NCBI RefSeq assembly: GCF_037975245.1 | Contig: NC_092568.1 | Coordinates: forward strand, 40,648,631 to 40,712,630 | Direction of reading: 5' to 3' | DNA from: Apostichopus japonicus | Lineage: Eukaryota > Echinodermata > Holothuroidea > Aspidochirotida > Stichopodidae | Length of the DNA: 64,000 nucleotides | Shown here: piece by piece, positions 11,781-23,489 of the stretch | Layout: every line of letters starts with the position of its first letter | How positions within the stretch are numbered: position 1 is the stretch's first letter | Notes under the pieces: model-generated | Databases searched by the model: none | Told to the model about the DNA's origin: nothing | Seen by the model: the letters and a program-made list of their open reading frames with translations, nothing else | Position numbers and translations under genes: made by a program

Positions 11781-12255
11781 TATTCATGTGAGTGATAAAT
11801 AGCCCCACCCCCACCCCCAAGAAAATAATATTAAGCGCGCTAGGAAAAAGCACTGTATTTTTGGGTAATTCACTATGTCGTCGAATATAATTTGTTGAAA
11901 AAAAGTTTCCCCTTCGTTACATTAACATAGCTTTTTTAGTCAGTAGTCTATGTAGCTTATCAAGCAGATAACTTGTACTCAGTTGCTTACTCGCTTAACC
12001 AGAGTGATTAATAAGTTTGTGACGTGAGAGCCAGTGGTACAAATGTACCGAGAAAAGTTTGGAACAAAAGTGCAGTCGCGAAAGATAGGGTGTCTGACTG
12101 ACACTGACCGTATCGTTGACGAGTATAGTGCCGGGGGGGGGGGGGGAGGGGTACAAGGCAGGAGTCGGAATTTTCTGGCTCGAAAACCCATCCAGTTGGA
12201 ATTTCAGCCACTAAACCCCCAATCATCAGGCCTTAGCTACGTCCCTGAATCTAGC

Positions 12256-13535
12256 TATATAAATTTTACACAATACACAAAACACATTCAATCCATTAGC
12301 AAAAGTGCTAGATTTAAGGTCAATTTCGCGTTTGTTAATTTAAGTCACTTTCTAATCACTTACAATTGTATTTAATTAATGTATTAATTCTTCGGTAAAT
12401 ATCAATTAGGCTATATGCTGAGTCAATTATGGAAGTATATAAGTCAAGAGAAATATTACATGCTTAATATCCACCCCCCCCGCACCCCATCCCCACTTAT
12501 TCTCTGATTGGATTGAAATGTACTTGCAGAAGAGAAATTTTCATGCCAAATTACTCTAATCTGGTAGAATTGATACACTTTTACCAATCTATGTGCAAAG
12601 ATGTTCCATACACTATTACTCAATACTTCATAAGATAAATTTGAATGAGCGGAATAAAGAACCATGCGTTCTGATTGTAATTGAATGATTCATTCAGGAT
12701 GTTTCCTAGAAGTTTTCTCTCGTAAAAGAGCGCTTGAACATTAGGCTCGAACTAATTGATACCGATGAACGAGCTGACTGCCTACCGTCATTTAACGTCC
12801 ATGGAATTACCTTTAAAAGGCTGAGAGTTCATATTAATCATAGCGTGATTGCTCCCTTGCGTCGAACCATTAAAATTGATAGATAACTGAAATAATCTGC
12901 AGCATGTTGACAGTTTAACTGCTTTTTTGCATTTGTATTCCCAAATGAATGAAATATCGGAATATCTTTCCTTCTACGAATGTCTCTGACCCACGTTAGG
13001 AGAGTTAAAGTGATATTGTTCAATGTTTGAACGTTACTGCATGTACCATTAATGCATGGTAGGCCTATATAGGGTATGGTTTATTTCTTTGATTGTTTGT
13101 CCGGCTGTAAGCTTCATAAGCTTCATTGGGCTATCATGACAGTGCATGCCTGCTACAAGCCTGCTAATAGCCTACAGCCTTGCTACGGCCTTGCTACAGC
13201 CCTAGAAAGATGCTGTCGCTTTATGCCATCGTGTTCAAATATCTGCCACATTGCAATTGTTCACTTTTGATTAGGCTGAAATTTCGTAAGTGATTTGAGT
13301 AAGTTAAAGTGTTATATGCTAACATATCGATGAATTCGGAAGTCATTTAGAGGCTTTCTTAAATTGTAAAAGCTTTCCGACAGAATTTGGCCATGTATAT
13401 AGACATGCTGCCATTAATTTGAATGCACTTAAAACGAGTTCTCTCTTTTTCATTCCTTGAGGGTCCAAAGTGCAATTTGTGATGCTACCGGTTGACACTA
13501 AACGCACGATACATAACATATGAGATGGACACTCA
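12256..13535. other. Foldback core, right part; no gene
   Basis: No recognisable coding sequence on either strand. Contains short C tracts near 12470-12490 and low-complexity 'gcctgctac/gccttgctac' repeats near 13145-13200. Confidence 0.5.
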
Positions 13536-16330
13536 TTTAAGAAGTGATGATGTAATGGTCATTTAAATTGGTCAAGCACACTTTGGACCAGGCAAGACGC
13601 ATTATGGTACTCTTCTACACTGTCTTAAAAAATCATATGACCCATCGGTTAGGTGGTCCAAGGCGTTCTGGTCTTGATTAGGGCCCAAATGCTTTATATT
13701 CGTGATCCTGTTACATTCATTTAAGAAGTGATTATGTAGTGGGCATTTGAATTGGTCAAGCATTCTTTGGACCTGGCAAGACGCATTATGGTAATCTTCT
13801 ACAATGTCCTAAGAGTTCATGTTGACCATCGGTTTGGTGATCCAAGGCGTGCTGCTTTGATTAGGGCCCAAAGTATTTTCGTGGTCCCGTTACACTCGAT
13901 GATGAAGTAATGATTTAGTGGTCATTTAAATTGGTCAAGCACGCTTTGGACCGGGCAAGAAGCATTATGGTACCCTTCTAAAATGTCCTTAGAGTTCATG
14001 TTAACCATCGGTTTGGTGGTCCAAGGCGTGCTGCATGGATGAGAGCCCAAAGCTTTTTCGTGGTCCCGTTTCACTCATTAAAGAAGTAATGAATTAGTGG
14101 TCATTTAAATTGGTCAAGCACGCTTTGGACCGGGCAAGAAGCATTATGGTACCCTTCTAAAATGTCCTTAGAGTTCATGTTAACCATCGGTTTGGTGGTC
14201 CAAGGCGTGCTGCATGGATGAGAGCCCAAAGCTTTTTCGTGGTCCCGTTTCACTCATTAAAGAAGTAATGATTTAGTGGTCATTTAAATTGGTCAAGCAC
14301 GCTTTGGACCGGGCAAGACGCATTATGGTACCCTTTTACAATGTCCTTAGAGTGCATGTTACGCATTGGTTAGGTGGTCCAAAGCGTGCTGCATGGATTA
14401 GGGCCCAAAGCTTTTTCATGGTCCAATTACACTCATTAAAGAAGTAATGATTTAGTGGTCATTTAAATTGGTCAAGCACTCTTTGGACCGGGCAAGACGC
14501 ATTATGGTAATCTTCTACAATGTCCTTAGAGTTCATGTTAACCATCGGTTTGGTGGTCCAAGGCGTGCTGCGTGGATTAGGGCCCAAAGCTTTTGTGTGG
14601 TCCCGTTACACTCATTAAAGAAGTAATGATTTAGTGGTCATTTAAATTGGTCAAGCATTCTTTGGACCGGGCAAGAAGCATTATGGTAATCTTCTACAAT
14701 GTCCTTAGAGTTCATGTTAACCATTGGTTAGGTGGTCCAAGGCGTGCTGCATGGATTGGGGCCCAAAGCATTTGTGTGATCCCGTTTCACTCATTAAAGA
14801 AGTAATTATTGAGTGGTCATTTAAATTGGTCAAGCACGCTTTGGACCGGGCAAGACGCATTATGGTACTCTTCTACAATGTCCTTAGAGTTCATGTTACC
14901 CACTGGTAAGGTGGTCCAAGGCGTGCTGCATGGATTAGGGCCCAAAGCTTTTTCGTGGTCCCGTTACACTCATTGAAGAAGTAATGATTTAGTGGGCATT
15001 TAAATTGGTCAAGCACTCTTTGGACCGGGCAAGACGCATTATGGTAATCTTCTACAATGTCCTTAGAGTTCATGTTAACCATCGGTTTGGTGGTCCAAGG
15101 CGTGCTGCGTGGATTAGGGCCCAAAGCTTTTGTGTGGTCCCGTTACACTCATTAAAGAAGTAATGATTTAGTGGTCATTTAAATTGGTCAAGCACGCTTT
15201 GGACCGGGCAAGACGCATTATGGTACTCTTCTACAATGTCCTTAGAGTGCATGTTACCCATTGGTTAGGTGGTCCAAAGCGTGCTGCATGGATTAGGGCC
15301 CAAAGCTTTTTCATGTTTCAATTACACTCATTAAAGAAGTAATGATTTAGTGGTCATTTAAATTGGTCAAGCACTCTTTGGACCGGGCAAGACGCATTAT
15401 GGTAATCTTCTACAATGTCCTTAGAGTTCATGTTAACCATCGGTTTGGTGGTCCAAGGCGTGCTGCGTGGATTAGGGCCCAAAGCTTTTGTGTGATCCCG
15501 TTACACTCATTAAAGAAGTAATGATTTAGTGGTCATTTAAATTGGTCAAGCACGCTTTGGACCGGGCAAGACGCATTATGGTACTCTTCTGCAATGTCCT
15601 TAGAGTACATGTTACCCATTGGTTAGGTGGTCCAAAGCGTGCTGCATGGATTAGGGCCCAAAGCTTTTTCATGTTTCAATTACACTCATTAAAGAAGTAA
15701 TGATTTAGTGGTCATTTAAATTGGTCAAGCACTCTTTGGACCGGGCAAGACGCATTATGGTAATCTTCTACAATGTCCTTAGAGTTCATGTTAACCATCG
15801 GTTTGGTGGTCCAAGGCGTGCTGCGTGGATTAGGGCCCAAAGCTTTTTCGTGGTCCCGTTTCACTCATTGAAAAGGTAATGATTTAATGGTCATTTAAAT
15901 TGGTCAAGCACTCTTTGGACCGGGCAACACGCATTATGGTACTCTTCTACAATGTCCTCAGACTTCCCATGACCCATTGGTTAGGCGGTCCAAGGCGTGC
16001 TGGATTTGATTAGGGCCCAAATGTTTTTATTTCAGTTCCCGTTACATTTATTTAAAAAAAATGTTGATTTAAAGGTCAGTTTTATTGGTCAAGCACTCTT
16101 TGGACCGGGCAAGACGCATTATGGTATCCTTCTACAATGTGTTAAGAATTCATATGACCCATTGGTAAGGTGGTCCAAGGCGTGCTAGTCTTGATTAGGG
16201 CCTAAAGTAATTTTTTTACATTAATTTTAGAGCTGATGAAGTAGTGGTCATTTTCAGTTGGTCAAAAACTATTTGGACCGGGCAAGATGCATTATGGTAC
16301 CCTTCTACATAGTCATTAGAGTTCATATGA
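13536..16330. repeat. Right foldback array, about fifteen 180-bp units
   Basis: Inverted relative to the left array; units contain 'ttggaccgggcaagacgcat', 'atgtccttagagttcatgtt' and 'ggtggtccaaggcgtgctg'. A pairwise higher-order pattern appears between about 14240 and 15840, where alternate units match best ('catgtttcaattacactc' recurs), suggesting recent duplication of two-unit blocks. Open frames here are repeat artefacts. Confidence 0.9.
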
Positions 16331-16506
16331 CCCATGGGCCATAGATAAACCTCTATCCACGACCATATGTTGAACATCTTGTTAGAAAGCTTTTGTCTTG
16401 CCAGAGGTGTTACGTCGATACCATTGTCGAATACGTAACTGAATCGGTAGCAGTTACTCATTCGCGAATGTCGAACGAGGAACGGGGTATCTAACTTCAC
16501 ACCGGT

Positions 16507-16860
16507 TTTGAATAGTTGATTTGAGTGATAGTCTGACCCAGAAAATTTGAAAAAATATGGAAATTTTCGGTAGGAAATTCCGAAGATTGGGCAAAAATAC
16601 TCAAAATAAATTTGGATGGGTCTCCAAGTAAGAATTTTGTCTAAAAAATCTGAAAAGTGGTCAATTTTTGGTAAATTTAACTAGTTTTAGGCAAAAAACG
16701 GTAGAATTAGCAAAATTAGAAAAAACGTGCGCTAGAACCCCACAAATGACTAAAAACGCTAGATCTAGTGTAAAAACGCTAACTCTGGTAACACTGGATC
16801 GAACGTCTTGAGTCGCGACTACCAACCAATCAGAGGCGAGGATTGCAATATGCAAATAAT
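16507..16860. other. AT-rich stretch between foldback end and the 15.2-kb element's end
   Basis: Nothing coding is recognised. The stretch 'gcgctagaac... aacgctagatctagtg' has local repeats of 'aaaaacgct'. It runs into the CCAGG-motif subterminal region (16860-17007). Confidence 0.4.
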
Positions 16861-17009
16861 CTATTTTCACCAGGGTTATGTTAAGATCAAGTTTACGCCA
16901 GGATGGATAGATCGTAATCAGGATGATGTTAACTCACGTAGCCAATAACCAGGATAATGTTAGCAAATTGTTAACCAGGGAATTTTCACCAGGTTGTTTT
17001 TAGAGTGTA

Positions 17010-19780
17010 AAGGTTGTCTTTACCAATGCTAGCAGTATTTGTACAAATTTTGCTGAATTTACTGTTCTTCTTGAGGATCTGAAACCTGATGTGTTTAGTA
17101 TCAAAGAATCTTGGATAAGGGATGACATTAATTGCTGAATTTTCTTACCCAGGGTATATTGTGTATCGTCAGGACAGGAGGGAAACTCATCATGGTATTG
17201 GCGGGGGAGTTTTACTGTATGTTAGGGATGACATTGTAAGTGTTGAGAAGTCTCAGTTGCAAGGTTCTTTTTTAAATTCTGTCTGGTGCGAGTTGTCCAC
17301 AGACAACTCCAATAGGTCCAGTTATGTTATAACTATTAGTGTTGTTTACCGTTCTCCTAACAGCAGCGAATATAACGATATCTTGCTGTTTGATTCAATT
17401 AGAAAGGCTGCTAAAGGTGATGTTGATATAATGGGCGACTTTAAATTTCCTGACATTAATTGGGGAGATGGTTCCAGTGGTAGGAAGAGTTATAACTTTC
17501 TAGATGTTGTGCAAGATTGCTTTTTACATCGGCATGTTACTTTCCCTACTAGGGGAATAACATCCTGGATCTTTTCTTGAGTTCTGATCCAAGCAATATT
17601 GTTGATTTTACGGGTCTAGAAAAACTAGGAACTAGCAGTCATTATATACTTTGATGTTTTTTGTAATGTCGTAAATTATGTTAGCAAGGAAAAAGTCCCT
17701 GATGTTTCAAGATCAGATACAGAGGCAATTGAAATTTTACAAAAAGTTACTGATTGAATTAATTTGTTAAGAGATATGAGTGCTTCTCGGTCTTGGACTT
17801 GTTTAGCTAATGAGTTAAAGTTCATTATGTAAAATCATGTTTCATGGACGAATCGTCGTCGTCGTAAAAGCAGTTTGCCTTCCTGGATGAATAAGAAAGG
17901 CAAATGTGCAATTAGGCAAAAACGTAGAATGTGGATGTTGTTTGGAGGACCAATTCTGAATCTCTTTTGGCCAAATTCAAAATTCATCAGCTGAAGGTAG
18001 AACGCTTAGTCTCTGATGCAAAATTGAATCTCAAAAATAACATTGCCGTAAATATAAAGGATAACCCAAAGTCCTTTTTGTTCTTACGTCAGGTCAAAAC
18101 AGAAAGTTAAAAGATGCAGTTGTTTCTCTTGGGGCACCACAGGCAGATAATATTGTTACTGATAATCATGATCTTGCAGATCATTTGAACAACTATTTTG
18201 TGTCGGTTTTTACAAGGGATGATATTAGTAGTATTCCAGATTCTCAGTGGGGAAGTGATGGCCCTTAACTAGATACGTTCTTATTTTCGGATGAGGTTGT
18301 CTTAAAGGAGCTGCTTTGTCTAAATGTATCTAAAGCTTCTGGACCTGATGCAATCCATTCGTATTTGATGACAACGTTTGCACACCATCTCGGCGTTCCA
18401 CTCTCATTGGTTTTTAGTAAATTTATGAATGAGTTAAGATTGCTAATATTACCCCAATTTTCAAGAAGGATGATAAGTCGAAGCACTGTAACTAAGGCCT
18501 GTTAGTGTTGTTTGTAAGGTTTCGTTTGTAAGTTCATGGAGTCTATTGTTACACAGTCTATAGTCAGTCACTTCATCAGTCAGTCTTGGATCAGAGAGTC
18601 TCAATATGGCTTTTGTCATAAAAGGTCTTGACTCACTAATATTCTTGAGTTTATGGAAGATGTAACAAACTCACTAAATAGGCAGAAGTCTGTGGATTTT
18701 GTGTTCCTGGATTTCCAGAAAGCCTTGATAAAGTTCCCCACCAGCGTCTTTTACTTAGGGTGAAGAGTATGGGTGTCAATGGGAGTTTACTGTCTTGGAT
18801 CGAGAATTGGCTTGGTAATAGGGAACAGAGGGTGGTAATTAAAGAATGTGCTCGTTCTTGGTAGGAAGTTACTAGTGGGGTTCCACAAGGGTCTGTTGTG
18901 GGTCCCTTGTTGTTTGTTGCCTATATAAATGACATTGACGGAGATAGTTTGTGTACAGCTGAGAAGTTTGCTGATGACACCAAATTGTATTCTGAGGTCT
19001 CTTCCAAAAGCGATTCTGAGAAATATCAAACGAATTTGGATAAGGTTTTTTCCTGGTCTCAGGGATGACAAATGCTTTTTAATATAGATAAATTCAAGGT
19101 GATGCATAGTGGTAGTAGTAACCAAAAGTATACATACAATCTTAATGGTGTGGAGTTACAGGAGATATTTGTTGAATTAGAACTAGGTATTTACATTGAC
19201 TCATCTCTGCAACCTTCTAAACATTGTCTTGAAGCTGCTGAAAGAGGTAATAGGGTTTCAGGTATGATCAAGAGGAACTTCTGTTTTCTGAAAGAGGACA
19301 TAATAGTTAGGCTTTATAAGTAGTTGGTTAGGCCTCATCTGGAGTATGCTGTACAGGCTTGGAACCAATATTTTGCTAAGAATAAGGAAGTACTCGAAAA
19401 GGTCCAGAGGAGGGCTACTAGGATGATTAGTACATTTTAAGAGTGTTCCTTACTATAGGCGGTTACAACTGTTGAATCTCACTAAATTGGAGCTTAGGAG
19501 GTTACGTGATGACTTGAATCAGGGTTTCAAGATCGTGTATGAATTTGACAATTTATCTTTCACTGACTTCTTCATGTTTGCTAATAGTAGTTGTACCAGA
19601 GGTCGTTGTCGTAAACTCCAAAAGTCACAAAGTAGGATTAATATTCGGCATAACTTTTTTTTTCTAATAGGTTTGCCTGGAAAAGTTGTACATCTAAGTA
19701 GTGTAAATGGGTTTAAGAATGCTTTGGACACGCACTTTATGCATTGTAATCGGGTCTGAGTTTTTTGTCTTCAGTTTTTT
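17010..19780 (+). pseudogene. CR1/L2-like LINE ORF2 relic (right half of a split LINE)
   Basis: Fragments in order are an endonuclease start (LKPDVFSIKESWI near 17080), the endonuclease core (DIMGDFKFPDINWGDG near 17440), a reverse transcriptase fingers piece (LNVSKASGPDAIHSY near 18330), the palm (KSVDFVFLDFQKA near 18690; TSGVPQGSVVGPLLF near 18880; EKFADDTKLYSEV near 18965) and the C-terminal 'RPHLEYAVQAWNQY' region near 19330. This order is typical of CR1/L2/Jockey-group ORF2. Multiple stops and frameshifts make it inactive. The FADD catalytic pair is intact locally. The 3' end is near 19780. Confidence 0.85.
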
Positions 19781-20334
19781 CCTCTCCTATAGGGTCCTTG
19801 ATGGGGATTTGAGTTTCTACTAAACTAAACAATTCCCAGAAAATTTAGCTCAATCAAATGCGTTAATACGCACTCCATCAAGTATTACTGAGGCTTTTGT
19901 GTGATCACTAAATGTTGTTTAACCTATTTTAATCGACAATCTTTTCTATATATTTTAGCCAGTAAGAAATAATGAGGAATTCGTTACTGTTAGAGTTAGC
20001 TAGAGAATACGCAGCTGAGTAATGTACAGCCTGGTGCTGCACACAACTTCTTTCTACAAGAGTATAACAGAGACTGTGGAAAAACTGTACAATACATATA
20101 TACAGCAAAAATTGCTTAAAGGTAACACCCTTACAAATACAACCTGATTAACCTAACAATAGTCTGAAGCGGAGCTGTAACATAAGACACTTAACTGATC
20201 CACAAACTGCATTCCTTCTTACTAAATATATAATAGAGCTACGAACTTAAAGGTATATATACATTATTAAATATAATGTGAGACTGCACTTATCAACAAC
20301 TTTGTAGAGCATTCTCTTAATGTTTGTGTTGGAT
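19780..20334. other. No gene recognised
   Basis: AT-rich sequence after the LINE 3' end. It may include 3' parts of the minus-strand LINE whose RT fragment begins next to it. Confidence 0.4.
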
Positions 20335-20656
20335 AAAAACAGTAGCGTCATCAGCAAACATAATAAAGGAAGCCATATGAGAAGACATGAAAATATCCTT
20401 TAAATACATAATACAAAATAGTTGTCCTGAAATGGATCCTTGTGAAACGCCAATATTACAAAAAATTCGTGATGAGCTTACACCATTATACAACACAATG
20501 TGATAAGGATCACTTAAGTACCTCTGGAACCTACTGAAAGATATTCCACGTACCCTATAACAATCAAGTTTTTGTAAAAGAATGCAGTGGTCAATGGTAT
20601 CAAAAGCATTTGAAAGATCAAGAAAGATTGCAGCTGTATGTCATAACATATCCATT
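20335..20656 (-). pseudogene. LINE reverse transcriptase fragment, minus strand
   Basis: Minus-strand translation gives AAIFLDLSNAFDTIDHCILL, then RYLSDPYHIVLYNGVSS, a degenerate 'GVSQGSISGQLF', then SFIMFADDATVF. These are the palm motifs of a CR1/Jockey-group reverse transcriptase, including FADD. Only about 107 codons survive, with no flanking endonuclease, so it is a truncated relic. Confidence 0.75.
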
Positions 20657-22900
20657 TTATAACTCAAAAAATAACAGAGGGTTATACCGAATAGGGGCAA
20701 TATTTAATCCTTAACCTTATGGTTAAACCTCGAATCGATACATAAAACTGCAACCCATTGGGCTGGTTAACACAGCCTCGCCTAACTAACCAATGAGATA
20801 GGGTTATTTAAATTCAAGGACACGTCTTCCCAATCAGTCTCTATAACACACTCGTGTAGCCTTCATCGTAACCATGAAACAGTCTTGAGAAATATAGGAA
20901 ACAGCTTGGCTTTAACCAACAAACAATTTAACCAGCACATTTCCCTAAGCGGTAAATGATAGTTAAATATTAAGTCCTATTGACATAAGTCCAGGCACAA
21001 CAGGGTAAAGAAACTAATACTATTTGATAAAAAAGGAAAATTAAAGAATGGAAAACAATCACGAGAGTGATATCAACACTTTAAAATGATACAAAATCTC
21101 GTGTCACACTGAAACATTCACACTTCCAGCACAACTAGGCCAGTTTGTAACGTAAGGCCTACACAACACCATACGATAAATTTGTGTAGCGATTCTTAAA
21201 TACTGAAAGAGGTCGCTAATTTAAAATACCGTCAGCGACATACACACTATTTACATAACACTATGTCCAAACCGAAAAAAGAGCCCAGTACTACAAATTT
21301 ATTACTTAAGTAATCCTTTGACGTAAATGAGACGCTATTATACATACATCTTTATCTTAAAGTAATCTTAAGGATCTACTTCACGTAATAACATTACAAC
21401 TATGTGATTCAAGCCAAATGATAATTATAATTACGTTGAAAAAGGCCAACCCATCTGCAGCATTTATCCGATACAACCCATTAACTTACGTAATGAGGCT
21501 ATACGGTGTACAATGCAAGTGCCACGGTGCATGCACACTGTGCTGTTTTTTGTATGCGGATCCTCTGTGAGAACATCATAACAAACAAAAGCTTTACTAC
21601 AATTAGCTTGGTCACTTTTTTTTGGAGAATACTATTGATTACTTTCCACACTTTAAAGACCAACTATGGAGACAATTTTTTTTTTTTTGGGGGGGGGGGG
21701 GATTTTCCATTAATTTGGGAGTTTACATACCCATAATCAACATGTGTAAAAAATCAACTTCGAAAACCTACTATAACCCATCAAAAAACGACCACGAAAA
21801 TGGACATTTTGGGTAGTCACGTGACATGAACCTCTGGAATGTCTGAAAACAGAGATTGACCCAAAGGAGCCTCTGGTCACCGTGTGACGTCAAAATTGGT
21901 ATACCGCGAAAATCAAACGCTGATATAGGCACTGTTTATACACAGATAGCGAACAATTGTACTGTATTCGACTTCCAATTGTGAGCGTTTGAAAAGCTGT
22001 TAGCTGAAACCAAGAACACTTGAAGGTAAAAAAAAAATTTATGACAATTTTGAGAAGAAAATTTAGTTTAATTGGTTATTTTATTAGCAAAATTTTCACT
22101 CAAATGGAAGCATCTTTTACATAGCGTTGCGTCAATAGGTCCGTACGGTACAATATACTGTAGAACATGCAGGCAGCTTGGCGATTCCGTAACACAATTT
22201 GATCGCAAGATACCGTAAACTGAACAGAAGAATAGACCTAAAAGATGCCTCATGCGTGATATGTGACGGAAAATGGCTTACGTTACTGTCAACAAATTAC
22301 CAAAAAGACACTAAACATAATCGAACAACTACAAGAAGACGCTGACCCGAATCGACCAGGGTGGCATATGCATTACTAAGCTTCAGCTGAACATAGTACT
22401 TACTCATTTTAATATCCAAAAGTATATAAACACAGAAAAGTATCCTTTCAATAAACAAAAGTTAGCAGTGAATATCCAAATCCACGTTTCTCGTTCAATC
22501 CTGGGCGAAATACTACCGTGACTCTGTGTAATTCCATAGAGTTAGGTCTAGTTGAAACAGGCCTTGACCAGTTGCATTCCACAATCACAAGACAGTCACT
22601 AACGAAATAAAACGTCCGATCGCTACATAGAACCGTTTTTATTCAACTCCTTGGACCATGCAGATGCCGGAATAAACATAACGGACAATATACCACAATG
22701 TATCACGAACTCACGATACTGGAATACAACAAAGGAAATAGATAAATACTATTTATAAGATATATATATAGACTATTTACACATGCTGTGAGCCAACTCA
22801 CTACATGTACTAACAATGCTACCCTATAGGCACGTTTAATACACGGTCATCTCTTACAGTAAATATTATACTGTCAATTGCGTGATATAATGTCACATGT
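20657..22900. other. No gene recognised; T/G homopolymer
   Basis: AT-rich sequence with many short dispersed repeats and no coding signal I can support. A run of about 12 T followed by 13 G lies near 21678-21702. Confidence 0.45.
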
Positions 22901-23378
22901 AAGGTCGTCCAGAGCTTGTTTACGGTCAATTTCACATTAGCTATGTCCGACCATGGTCCGACACAGCTATCGACGGTATATAATTTTCGCAGAATGAGAC
23001 ATATGCAGCATACACAGAGGCAGTGTCATGCATGTGGACTCATGGGCATTAGATACTCCGGGTTCTTTTACTCGGAAATCTAAAAAAGCTGATGCTTTTG
23101 TTGGATGATGTATAACTGACACCTCCAACAACACAGAATTGTGGCATTTCGGGGGAAAAGGAGTTATCGTTGATGTTTTTGGCAGCTCAAGTATACAACT
23201 TTACACACTAAAAGTATTGTTGTGAGTGAGGTACCTGATGTCTTCGGAATGTTTCAGGAATGTCTGAAATAGGTTTAATAAAAAGCTGACTTTTCTTCCC
23301 ATTTTTCACGTATTTAATGTCCGAAATTGGTAAAGTTAAATACAGCAATGTAATTGGAGTGAGTTAAGGATTATATAC

Positions 23379-23489
23379 ATGCAAAATGGTGGGATTTTAT
23401 GCTCATCGAAAAGTCTCCTAAGTTGGTCTTTAAGCACTTCGTCCTTGTTGAAGTCAATGAGGTTGCTATGGTAAATTTTATTTGCCTGT
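23379..23489 (-). CDS. Possible exon, minus strand
   Basis: The minus-strand reading gives QANKIYHSNLIDFNKDEVL and then KDQLRRLFDEHKIPPFC, bounded by an acceptor 'acaattgttggtag' and a weak donor 'gtatat'. The amino-acid composition, with mixed charged and hydrophobic residues, looks protein-like, but I do not recognise a family. It lies 2 kb upstream of the microexon array on the opposite strand. It could equally be a repeat relic. Confidence 0.3.

Larger units (their letters stand above)
10941..12247. mobile_element. Nonautonomous hAT element, 1307 bp
   Basis: Ends are 'cagggacgtcgcta' (left) and, inverted on the right, 'cagggacgtagcta'. The flanks are a perfect 8-bp duplication 'aatctagc' (10933-10940 and 12248-12255). 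CAGGG-type ends and an 8-bp target duplication are diagnostic of the hAT superfamily. Inside there is no transposase, only a palindrome, internal tandem repeats and G/C homopolymers. Confidence 0.85.
8174..16506. mobile_element. Foldback transposon with long tandem-repeat inverted termini
   Basis: The outer end 'accggtgtgaagttagatac' at 8174 is matched inverted at 16506. The terminal similarity continues inward for about 200 bp ('gttcctcgttcgacattcgc' and onward) and then into arrays of about 180-bp units in opposite orientation: about nine on the left and fifteen on the right. A core of about 3.4 kb (10080-13530) separates the arms. No target duplication is evident next to the ACCGGT ends. 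No transposase was found, so it is nonautonomous. The architecture matches the foldback class, including TU elements described from sea urchin. Confidence 0.85.
1762..17007. mobile_element. 15.2-kb TIR-bounded element with TA target duplication, inserted in a LINE
   Basis: Left end 'cactattaaaacaccctgg' and the reverse complement of the right end 'cactctaaaaacaacctgg' match at 21 of 24 bases over a slightly longer span. TA flanks both ends (1760-1761 and 17008-17009). Fusing 1761 to 17010 with one TA copy restores an open LINE frame reading RDQLKVVFTNASS, as expected at the start of a CR1-type endonuclease. Both subterminal regions are rich in CCTGGT/ACCAGG motifs, which may be transposase-binding repeats. 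No transposase is recognisable. TA duplication and CACT ends recall Tc1/mariner-like elements, but the size is far above normal. It could instead be a nonautonomous element enlarged by later insertions, including the foldback element. Confidence 0.6.

Noticed and set aside
8180-16500. Several 60-95-codon frames in the foldback arms
   Set aside because: They recur because the 180-bp units repeat; the same peptide appears in inverted arms, with no protein-like composition.
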